From NCBI GenBank assembly GCA_905250125.1, contig CAJNOL010001385.1, positions 1-64,000 of the forward strand: a stretch of 64,000 nucleotides of DNA, written 5' to 3'. The translations under genes were made by a program, and so were the position numbers. This document shows positions 10,102-20,953 of this stretch, in pieces. The first letter of the stretch is position 1, and each line of letters begins with the position of its first letter. This DNA comes from Rotaria sordida. Taxonomy: Eukaryota > Rotifera > Eurotatoria > Philodinida > Philodinidae. The notes below the pieces were generated by a model. The model was not told where the DNA came from. It saw nothing but the letters and a program-made list of their open reading frames with translations, and did no database searches.

Positions 10102-13100
10102 CTTGGTATCGGTCGGTTTTTTCAATCGGACCGGTTCGATTCCAAGAATGCACCGCAGCCATAAACTAAGGGCATGAAATCTTTTCAGGGTATTCATAAC
10201 TCATTTGAGTTTACATAAAGCACATAGTCTTGACTTAAAAACAATTTATTAGCTGGAAGATTTCCTTCACAAACCTTACCCGAAAGCAGTCAAATTTTAC
10301 TCAAGACTTAAGCAATTCATTTATTTTTCAACGGTAACTATCAGAATAAACTTTGAAAAACCTTGATAAAGTTCTATTAGTCTACTTTCTCAAATAAAAT
10401 GTTACATGGATGCATATGATTCAAAAAAAGAAAATAAATAACTAATCTACACTAGGTGATCGATGACATATATGTTTGTCCTATTTTTTCTCCTAAAGTT
10501 TGAGACGTCAATGATGTGTGTGTCACATTGAAGAAAAGACTATGTTTGACTGCTAACACTCCTCATTCGTGCAATACTTTTGCCTATTTCAAAAAATGGA
10601 ATTGAGATGTTTTTTTTTGTATTTGGTATTTTTTAAAATCGATATACATTGCAATTAATTTTTCAACTTTGACTTGTGACATAATGGTTGTTTCTAGGAT
10701 AAAATCTTTTCTATCAATGATTTTATTTAATGATCATATCCAAAAATTGCTGTGATGATATGAGACAACACAATCAGACATAGGGCTTTTTCCATGTTAT
10801 TGGAAAAATAATTATGTTTCGAACAGAGTCACTTGCAGGTAAAACAGCTACTATTTATAGCGTTTAATTAACGAATATTGGTTTTTTTTATTGGAAACAA
10901 GCATGACTTTCATAATTAGCATATAAAAAGACACTGAAAACTCCATCTTTTATTGAAAAAGACTTTTAATCAAATTTTGCTCGTACAGAGGTACAGCGTG
11001 AAATTTTACGAATAAAAATTTGAGAGGAAGTAGAGCGGAAATTTTCATCGGAAACATTTGTCCTCTGAAATATAAAGTTTCCGGTCTGTTTGTGCATGAT
11101 GATTTTGAGAATCATGCTTATTTCCGCTGATAGAGGAGTGTTCTTTGGTCTATACACAAGAAAAATATATAAAAGAACTACTTTAAATTAGTACTCTTGA
11201 TCTGAATAAAAACTGTAGCATTAAACAAGTTACGAAAAACAATATTGCAATTTCCTTAATAAATATTAACTATTTATGGCTGAGACTTGCAGAATACACT
11301 AAGTAAGAAGACATGTGTGCATGATGTAAATTTAATACTCAACAACAATAGTTTGAAGAATTAATCGAAAAAATAACAGCGTTTTTTTTTTGTATTGACA
11401 TCAAGAGTATTATTATGAAGCAGTTCTCTTAAAGGTTTTTTTCATGCATATGACCAATGAACACTATTCTATTAGCGGTAAAAATTCAGTTCATTTGATC
11501 CACCTTGTATTAACCGTTTTTGGTATTTTACGTGGAAGAGTGACTCTGTTCTAAATATTATGATGCTTTTACTAACACTGAAAAGTCAAACGTTTGGATC
11601 AGAGGTTTTTATGTCATAATACCACTCGTAAAACAGAAAAGAAATTGACTGGAACTATATGTACTTTTTTTCTTTAGTCGTCGTTTATGAATTCTTGATT
11701 GTCATATTGATCTTCTCTTTTCAGAAGTTTGAATTATAATTATAGGTACCATCATTTGTTTTTATTATTATGATAGACTGTATGAAAGTACCGTGATAGT
11801 AAAATCTTCACAATTTGTCAATGAATCATTGTGCAGTTATATATTCAATAATCTTTCTGATGCACATGTAACTGAGTATTTTTTTAATGATAGACAATAA
11901 ATATTAATAAAGTAGTTGTTTAAAATAATTTTATTTTTATTTTATTGAGGATACTCAGTTGTATATATAATAAAGATTTGATCATTATTCATACAACTGT
12001 AGATGAAAAATAAGTCATAATACAATAGAGAAGTGAATATTCGTTAAAAACAATTTTCTTCCAAAAGTACTGATTTTTTTTTTGTTAAGACTAAAAATGT
12101 CCAAGTTTTAGCGTAGTGATCTCACATGCTCACGACACGTGCAACAAAATGATAATTAAAACAAATAGCGTGCGGGGAGAGAGGGTATAAACCCTGCAAA
12201 AAGCGAAAAATGATCAAGATATTCATAATAAAAGAATAAAAGATTCAATTCAGACAAACAAGCTAAACCAATACAAAAATAAGACAGAAGACACTATTAT
12301 TAAACAGTAAATCACTACCAAGAATACATGTTTTTCTGACACATGCAGCATATGAACTAGAATTTCTATTGAAAACTAACATTGTTAGATTTGAAGATTT
12401 TCATTAAGTTATATTAAAATAAATTCTACTATCCATTTGAAAATATAATGTGTTCCAGTGTTTTTTGAATAACCTTTGATAGAAACAATCGATAGAAAAT
12501 GTTCTTCTATTTCGATTTACGGAAAGCCAACATTCTTAGCTTGTTACGTTCTAGAGTTATAAGACTTTTCCTGACACCCAAGATTTCATCCAATAGACGT
12601 GTGATTAGTCGGAAAAGAGCAGTCCAGCAGAACTAATTCATCATGTTGAGTCGAATGGTAGACATTTCGAAAATAGTGAGATAACAGTGTCATATCATTT
12701 CATATCTAAAAACAAATATCACCATCCGACTTAGCACAGTGAACTAGCCCTGTCTAACTACTTTTCCGAATGATTACAGGTTAGTTGACTGAAATCGGAA
12801 GTCTGAAGAAAAATTTTATAATTGTCGGATGGAACGAACTAGCAATGCCGGCATTGCATAGATCGAAAGAGAGGAGTTTTTTTTATCGATTAGTTCTATG
12901 AAAAGTCTAAATTAAACAGGAAAAAAATTCCAGAATATTGTTTTTAAAAACTACCACCAAGTACACACCTGATTGTTCAATTGCTGACCACTCAACTCTT
13001 TATATATTTTGATGACCTCGGAACTTCTCTGTTGAATACTGAAAATCGCTGATCTCTACGATGTTTCTATCGAAAGTTATTTCGAAAACATTAGAGTACA

Positions 13101-13325
13101 TTATATTTTGAAACGGATAGTGATAGAACAGTAGAACTAAGCACGGATGTGAATACGAGCGTGTGACGGGTGCAAAAAGATTCACACCAACACTCACCCC
13201 TTATAGTTACTTTTACATGATTCTTGCTTTTATTGGAATAATAGAAAGTCTTAAAATAACAACGTTCATTTAATATGCGTGAGTGCGTGTTGATGATTGC
13301 GTTCTAACAACTGATTAAATAATCA
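10102..13325. other. Non-coding interval with possible second inverted-repeat element
   Basis: No gene is visible. 10807-10850 (TTTCGAACAGAGTCACTTGC) and 11530-11565 (inverted, GAACAGAGTCACT shared) could be termini of an element of about 760 bp. A small inverted pair, AACTGAGTAT, sits at about 11869 and 11955. 10320-10510 matches 15420-15605 in direct orientation, so it belongs to the duplication that includes copies 2 and 3. 13200-13325 matches the 3' flank of copy 2. Confidence 0.4.
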
Positions 13326-14167
13326 TTAATTACTTCGACGAAAAAACCAAGTGTCAGTATCATGACCTTCCTGACCAATACTCATATCAATACTTGCATG
13401 TAATTCCCAACCGAATGATGTAAAACAGTCAAGTAAGGCGAGAAGTTTTATTCGACTAGTGACTGCTTCGTCACCATCAGCTGTCCATGGATAACCACGC
13501 CTACAAGAAAAACTTTACCCACACTAGATCATAAAAAATAATATTATATACAATTTAAATTGATAAGCTGTTTGTGAATAAACCCACTCTTCGCGTTGGA
13601 TTACATTTGTACCAATAGTTTGTGGAACTGCACGTATTAGATCATGTGGAGCACCAATCAAACGTAATTTATCCCATTCATTAAATGAAACAGCAAAAAA
13701 TGATGTTGATTGTGGAGGAACACCAAGTTGAAAAATCAATAAATCCTTATCTTGTTGTTTTTTGGAAACATCAGTTGACATCAAAAGATACCAACCATGA
13801 TGATGTAAAGCTGAAAGAACTGATATCCTAAACACAAATATACAAAATGAAGATGAAATTAATTCGACAAAAAAAAAGCATACATCATAACTCGAGACTC
13901 TACTGCTTCACTTCCTTGACCAAGCCAAGGATTTCCATTTAACTTAAATTCATATGCACCAGCATATTCTTTCTCATTTTGTAAACCACGATGCCAACTA
14001 GAAAGAATAGCGTGTCGAACAACACTGTTAATCGTTGTTGGAAATCGAATAAGTCGTAGACGATCAGTTCGATTAAGTGTGAGACATGCATGTTGATGAA
14101 GTGAATAAGCTGGTGGTAACTCATTAGAAATACTGGCACTGGTTTTATTTAGTTCGTTTTTCCACAT
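13326..14167 (-). CDS. Two-module repeat protein of unknown function, copy 3
   Basis: Exons 13884-14167, 13552-13827 and 13326-13500 splice in frame to about 244 residues, ending WFFRRSN. Module one has HACLTLNRTDRLRLIRFP and AYEFKLNGNPW; module two has LRLIGAPHDLIRAVPQTI and AYQFKLRGYPW. The second Cys-x-Tyr-Pro-Trp site of the other copies is Arg-Gly-Tyr-Pro-Trp here, and a Pro enters the second helix (AVPQTI). The C-terminal exon differs more (SIDMSIGQEGHD) than the N-terminal ones, so the copy is diverging, but it has no stop or frameshift. It is in the same direction as copy 2, about 5 kb away. Confidence 0.73.
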
Positions 14168-15605
14168 TTTGTTAGGTTAATAATATGTGCAATGAAGGTT
14201 TGGTAAAAAGTATTTCATTGAATGCAATAGAAAGCAAAAAAATATAATTTGCATATGATGTGACATCGTGTGCCATTTTGAATACATTTTTAGTTATATG
14301 GTAAAACTTGGAATAGATTTGAGTCAAATAAATATTAGAGATTGGTTTATGCTATTCTTTGCGTTCTACACATACAGAGTCGGTAGAGTATTGACTAAAG
14401 CATACTCGAAACCAATGAAATTTTTATCGGAACCTACTTAGAGCATACAAAAGTAATGACAGAGGCATTTCTATAGCGTATAGAAAGGTTGACAAAACTT
14501 GCTTTATATGAGCTGATAGTAAAGATAGTACTCAATATTTTTTTCAACACTTCATCATTCTTCAACTGATATCATGTTGATAAGAACTGTTTTTCCATGA
14601 TATATGATGATAATGCTGAATCATTTTCAAAGAAAAAAAGAGGGGTGTGGACGTTTTGAATAACTTCTGATAGAACAAAGACAGAGGATAGTGGCTTTCT
14701 CCTATAGAAAGAGGAAATGAAGACACATCGAATCGTATGTGACAACTTTTTCTTCTGGTTACTTTTTCGAAGTTTTCAATTGACTTTTTTTTTTAAACAA
14801 AACTACTCGTTTAGGCTTTTACGGTGGAATGTTCAATTATCAGATATGCATTCAAAAGACCAATTGAGTGGTCAGGACCGATCAGATGAATTCTCTTGAA
14901 TGAAACTCTTTATAATAATATTAATAAAATGTCAATTAAAGATCTACAAAACTGTGCAAGGCTTAGATATTTAGACTTCATCATTTAAGCATTATATAAA
15001 TATTATACTCGAAATTCCCAATAACTTTTTCTAGCAATTCCTCTTTTCAAAAAAACATTTTTTTGCTTTTTATCTTTGACAAGTCGTATTCAGGCATTGT
15101 TTTAGAATATCGATTAAAAACTATTGAAAAAACATCATAAAAATCACTAATATACGATTTAATGTGTGTTCATGTGTTTTTTTCTAAAAATGAAAATTGC
15201 CCTTTTTTTTAATCTGAATTCTATCAAAAATGATCTAAAATACTTAAATATTATTATTACATATTTATGACAAACTGCTCTTATCGGTATAGCATTAGTT
15301 GAAGAATGATAAAATCTTGAAAAAAATATAGAATACTATTTTTACTATGAGCGTATATTCTATACGGTATTAAAATGCTTCTGCCACGAGTTTGGGTATG
15401 CTCTAAGTGAACAATTGAAGTATTTTTTAATAGTGACTATTAGAATTTACTTTTAAGAATGCCGATGGAGTTCTGTTAGTCTACCTTTTCAAATAGAGTC
15501 TGTGATGGACGTGTATGATTTCAAAAAAAAGTAAACAACTGGATCTAGATTAGTCAATATATGACTTATACTTTTTTCCTAGTTTTTTTCCTAAAATATA
15601 TGGGG
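14168..15605. repeat. Upstream part of the direct duplication
   Basis: 14300-14450 matches 9481-9660 and 15420-15605 matches 10320-10510, both in direct orientation. Together with the gene copies this defines a diverged duplicated segment of about 2.3 kb (8276-10510 and 13326-15605). The foldback element at 9690-10101 lies in one copy only. No gene is visible. Confidence 0.55.
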
Positions 15606-15639
15606 CACTACAAAAATTTTTTCTTCAGTCTGTTAGAGA

Positions 15640-16440
15640 AATATTCAAAGACTGGTAGTAGTGTTGTTTTTGTGTACTCAAAAAGAGAGTACACTATAGA
15701 ATCGGTCAGTGTGTCCGTCCGGCCGTCCGTTTACACGATAACTTTTGAAAGGAGAGTCCGATCACGATGAAATTTTCTACACAGTTTAGTCTCAACACTA
15801 TCTCGGTCGAGTTCGAAGATGAGAAGGATTGGCCAAGCCGTTCCTGAGTTATTTCAAAAATAGTCATTTTTCCCTATGACTTCCTATGCGAAAATCGACC
15901 TATCCCCGCTTTCGTAAAAAACTTTTCCTATCATAAACAAATAAAACCCCAACTATTATATACCATTCGATAGAGAATTTCACGAGCTACAAAATGGTAT
16001 ATAAAACATAAAGAAACAAAAAGATTAACTCACTTATTGCAAGGGTAATTAAACGGGAATTGGTTCTGTTTGTGTCCACACTCTAATTGAGCCACAATTC
16101 GGGCTGTCTTTCGATCACAGCGATGATAGTTCGAGGTTTTTTGGGTCGGAGAACTCCAATCTAAGCACCGTCTGTCTTGAAATCCTATTGGTTGAGCAGT
16201 GACCAATAGAAATCAAGTTATAGAAAAAACGCCTTTGTTAGGGTAAATCAAGGCGAAGAGTTGAAAAATCTGAGATCTATTCGCATCTAAATCCTATTTG
16301 TTGAGCAGTAGCCATTAGAAATCAAGTGTTTATAGAAAAGGTTTGCCAGGATAATTTTTACGTCCACACATTCTACGATGACTCATCTGTCTCATTCACT
16401 TTTCTTCAGTACACATAACACTCGGATTTAAATCCGAGGT
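15640..16440. repeat. Less AT-rich block with CCGTCCG-type motif and a 109-bp tandem pair
   Basis: 15690-15960 is clearly less AT-rich than its surroundings. It holds GTCCGTCCGGCCGTCCGT followed by ACGATAACTTTTGAAAGG, a phrase I associate with dispersed repeats in many invertebrate genomes. At 16178 and 16287 two copies of AAATCCTATTGGTTGAGCAG (second copy one base different) and the following 30 bp are spaced by about 109 bp. No complete ORF explains the base composition, so this is probably a remnant of a mobile element. Confidence 0.4.
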
Positions 16441-19436
16441 TTCCACATTTATTGAAAGTATTATCTGTCTTCAACAGTGCACTGATGTATTCAATTAAAA
16501 TAGGCCATGAAGATAAAGTTTGAGATTTTTTTTTTTGAGAGAGCTGTTAATGAATAATTGAGATATGTGTAACATTGGATTGCTATCGTTGAATCTCATT
16601 TTATATACATTCATATGGTTTTGTGTGCTCAATCCCTTGAGAGTTCAGAATGTCCATAGTTTCGTATTTTCATAGTAAAAGCTGAGATATTGAAGACTGA
16701 TCTTTTCTTTACTGACTTAATTTGAAAATTTGACAAGCTAATTTCTGTCTACTAAATCACAATATCATGGGTTTTGTTAGGCTACACTGTTTAGAAAAAA
16801 TGGCTTGGTGAATTTATCTAAACTTTTGTTTCTATGAGTTTCCTAGATAGAAGTCTATATAAATTTCTTTCAATTTCGAAAGAATTCTTTGAGAAAATGA
16901 TAGCATAGAAAACAAACTGAACTTAGCAACAAAAAAAAACATGACATTGATTAATATATTGCTTTCACAGTCTCAAACATAGTAGCGTTTGTTCATAATC
17001 TATTTAAAAATATATTGTTACAGTACTAATAGCAAAGATCATAAACTTATGAATGAATTTTTCTTTTGTCCGACTGGAAGATTAAATTTGATTGTAATAT
17101 TAAATTGATTTGTCTTCCTATTTATTACTATCATTTAAAAATAAAAACTTGATTTGTACGGAAAAGAGTTCAAAATAACTTTTCATAGTAGACTATAAAA
17201 TATTTACTATCTATCGTTTTTTTTTTTGAAAAGAATATTTTAAAGTTGACGAATGATCGAAAAAAAGACATGAATAACAAGCTATTTATTATTTTCTCAA
17301 GTGAACATAATAATCTGATTATAAATGAAACAATAACATATTCTTTGAAAAATCCATTACTCTATTCTATTATCTACAAACAAAATATAAATCCAATTTG
17401 TTTTTTTTTTTTGATATTCTAAATGGTTAAGTTTGAACTGATTAAAATTCTATTCAACAGATCAATTTTTATATTTGAAAGATTAGTAATAAAATACAAA
17501 CATAAGACTTAAATAGGTATATAAAGTCAAGAAAATTTATTCCTTTTCTCATAAGGGATTAAAAGAAAAGCTCAAGTAATAGACAATTCTTTATGCTCAT
17601 AGATTTATATTCATCAATTTATTTTTTGACTGGTCACAATTGGTCATTGTCACTAGTGGGTATTACGCGATCGTGTAGAATTAAAAAAAAAGTCATTGTC
17701 TATTTTATTTGTTGCATACAAATACTGCAACATATTTAAGGTAACTTTTCTAGATTACAAAAAAAAACAAAAAAAAAAGAAATTTTATGGGCTAAAGTCT
17801 TTATAGTGGGGTAGTAGTAAGAGAGTGGTCAATCAACGGCAGCTGTACGACATAAAATTCACATGTACTCTGTAATAATATGAGAGTAAACAATTTTTGG
17901 ATTATATTCGCCTATTTATAAAGTAATAATGATCAGTTCTCTTAAATTATATGAAGACAAGAGGACAGCTTGACGCTTTCCGTTGAGGAAGGTCAATGTT
18001 CTTTCTATTTTTTTTCGAGCATCATCATCCGTCGATGGTCAATATTGAAATTAGACTGTATAGAGAAAGAGAAAAAGCGAATGACAATAGTCCTTGTAGT
18101 CTTCTGATTGAAATAAAGACATTCGTATACAAACACATATTTAGAATATAGATTAGATGCAAATAGTCAATATAACAATGACATATACATATAATTTCTA
18201 TCAAGCTGTTTTTGATTCCCAGAAAAAGAAAAAAAAATTCAGAAGAGAACGAATTCAATTTTCATCGACATCATCATAATCACAAATTCTCATTACTGTA
18301 TTGTTATTTATCAAGCATAATCATCACGACTTAAACACGTATATCTATCTATCTATCTATGAAATGCATTGAATCAATAGAAGTGTGTGTGAATTCAAGA
18401 ATTTCAATTTACCGTCTTAATAGATATATATATATAAACATTCATGTTTATTGAAAAAGAAAGAAAATTATTCTTTTGAAGACAAGCGGGTAGATATAGA
18501 TGGAGGCGACGAAAGAGATCAAACAATATACACATACAAATCTCAAGTCATTTCATCATATATATATATATATATATATATGTATATGTACTCGATCAGT
18601 CACAGTTGCCTGAACAAAAGAGACCTTGTTAAATTCTCATCATCGTCTATCTCTATATATGTGTGAGTAATTGCTTGTCTCTCTCTATCTCTCGCATTCT
18701 CTATAAATAAGTATGTTTGGTGGTCAAACTATGTAGTAAGTTTATCATCCTATCAAAATATTTAAAAATGATAAATGAACGACGATAAATTGGTTTTCGA
18801 TGACATGCCAATGAAGCCTTATATATGTAATCATAAATAAATATATATATATGTATTCTTGGTTTTCTTTTATGCTTTATATAAAATAAATAGCCGGACA
18901 TCTGCTATTCTGTTTTTGTCTTTCGACATATAACACATATATTCTCTAAACATAATCTAGTCCTTCTTTTGTCTTCCAATTAAGAATGGCAGCAACAGCT
19001 TTGTCATTTGGAGAATTACTAATTAGATGGTTCTAAGACAAAAAAAAAGAAATGGTCAACTTGTTTTTCCTAATCGTCTCGCGTCTGTAACAGTAATAGA
19101 GTAACACACGCAATATGGATTATGATCATTGCGGCGCACAATAGAGATAATCGGATTGTGAGTAGCAAGCACGTATACAATATATGCATGCAAGCATACA
19201 TATTCAATGTCGTAGACTGACCTTTTCAAGACTCACAAGCCTAATTCTTTATCGGAAAAAAATATTGACATCCCACCGTTAGTCGTCGCCGTCGGATGCT
19301 TTAAGCATAAATATTGGCTACCTGAAAGAATAAAAATTGATGATCCGAATCGACCGACTGTTCTTTTTTTCTTTTTTGAAGATATATATATATACACACA
19401 CATACACACGCAAAAAAAATGAATGAGATTAATAGA
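16441..19436. other. Non-coding interval with microsatellites
   Basis: No gene is visible. Simple repeats include an ATCT tract near 18341-18360 and a TA tract near 18557-18581. Poly-A and poly-T runs are frequent. Confidence 0.4.
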
Positions 19437-20953
19437 TCAAACATAAGAAGCACAATGGTCTGATGTTGTTCGTGTTCCATAAAGATTTTCAAAACGTTTT
19501 AAAGCTCCATCTGTATTCATATTATTTTCTATAAATCGTACATGTTTTGATGATAATTTTGAATTTGTTGTTGAAAGTGATGATGGATTAAGTAAAAGTA
19601 GATTATTCGATTGTTCAGATGACATATCACTCGAACAGTAACATCCATCATCTGAACCAGTTTTTGTATCGATTACATTCGTTGATAGTGGACTACTTGT
19701 TGTTGATGATGACGATTGAGGTATATGTAATGATGTATCATTATTATTTGAATTATTAATATTTTCAATTAATTCCGATTGTCTTTTAAGTGGTAAATAA
19801 TATGTATTTGGAAAGACATTCATTGCATCGTAAAGAATCTTCAAAAAATAAAAAATATATATTGTCGCAATATGTTGCCTATATCATTTAACAAAAAAAA
19901 AATTCTTTTTTTTCTTTTTGTTTTACTTACTGCTGCACGTTCAAAATGTAAATCATCTGTAATACGTGTAAATTCTCCATTAACTGTATGTTGTTGAAGA
20001 TCATTCGATGATGTTGTTGATGATGTTGAACTAAAAATTTTTTTTTCATTTAATATTGTATCCATATTATTATAATCAGCTGTTGTTGTTGTTGTTGTTA
20101 AATTATTATTTTCTTTACATCGTTTTATTTTATATTTTATACAACATATTAAACATATAAATAATGACATAGATACAAATAAAAGTGCTAAAATACCAGC
20201 AAGTAAAAGAATATTTTTTGGACTTTGTTCAATAGGTGACCATAATGATGATGATGACGAAGATAAAGGTGTTTTTTTATTAATTGATGATATTAATTTT
20301 ATTTGAACTAATGTTGTTGACGATAATGATGGTTTACCATAATCACGTGCAACAACAATTATTTCATAAGTTTCATATGTATGTGTATTTTTAATACATT
20401 CAATTAAACCAGTTGTTTCATTAATACGAAATAAATCTTGATAATTTGATAATGAATATGTTATTCGACTATTTTCAGTATTTAATTCATCACAATCATA
20501 TGCATTTATTATAAAATTTGTTATATTAGGTATCATTTTTGTTTGATAAATTGTTTGATTAAATGATGGTATACAATCATTAATATCAAGAATACGTATA
20601 CGTATGAATTTTGATAATTTTTCATATGGTGGAATAAGATGTTGAGCATTAATAAAAAATTCATAAAAATTTTTACGTTCACGATCAAGTATTTTTGTTG
20701 TTATTAATGAATATGATAAACCATTTGATTGAATTTTAAAATCTGAATCAGTTATATTTAATAACCATTCATTTGAAATAATATTTGTATCATTAACAAG
20801 ATTAATAAATGCAATAAAACTTCCAGGACTTTTACCTTCAGTTATTTCTATTGATGAATCATTTAATGATTGATGAAAAAATTGTGGATAACGGATATCA
20901 ATTGCAATAGAATTAACAGAAGAAATAAATATTAAAATGTATATTATTGTCAT
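19437..20953 (-). CDS. Short cadherin-like single-pass membrane protein
   Basis: Two exons (19931-20953 and 19437-19838, in phase) encode about 474 residues. A signal peptide (MTIIYILIFISSVNS) is followed by two cadherin repeats. The first ends with LDRERKNFYEF and the calcium-binding linker DINDCIPSF. The second has YDCDELNTENSRITYSL, FRINETTGLI and VVARDYGKPSLSSTTL. A Ser-rich stalk leads to one membrane span (about residues 240-262, LLLAGILALLFVSMSLFICL) and a Thr/Ser-rich cytoplasmic tail of about 210 residues without an obvious catenin site. It should act in cell-surface adhesion or recognition. With only two repeats it is much shorter than classical cadherins or protocadherins. An upstream exon could be missed, but the signal peptide and the acceptor-like TTATAG just before the ATG argue the start is right. 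Confidence 0.85.

Noticed and set aside
10081-10153. tRNA-like sequence with A-box and B-box words
   Set aside because: The T-stem does not pair (ACCGG against CCAAG), no anticodon arm with a 7-base loop can be drawn, and the A-to-B spacing is about 6 bp too short. I keep it only as a possible pol III remnant.
15561-15770. Plus-strand ORF entering the CCGTCCG block
   Set aside because: It is driven by the repeat phrase and lacks any start context or family features.
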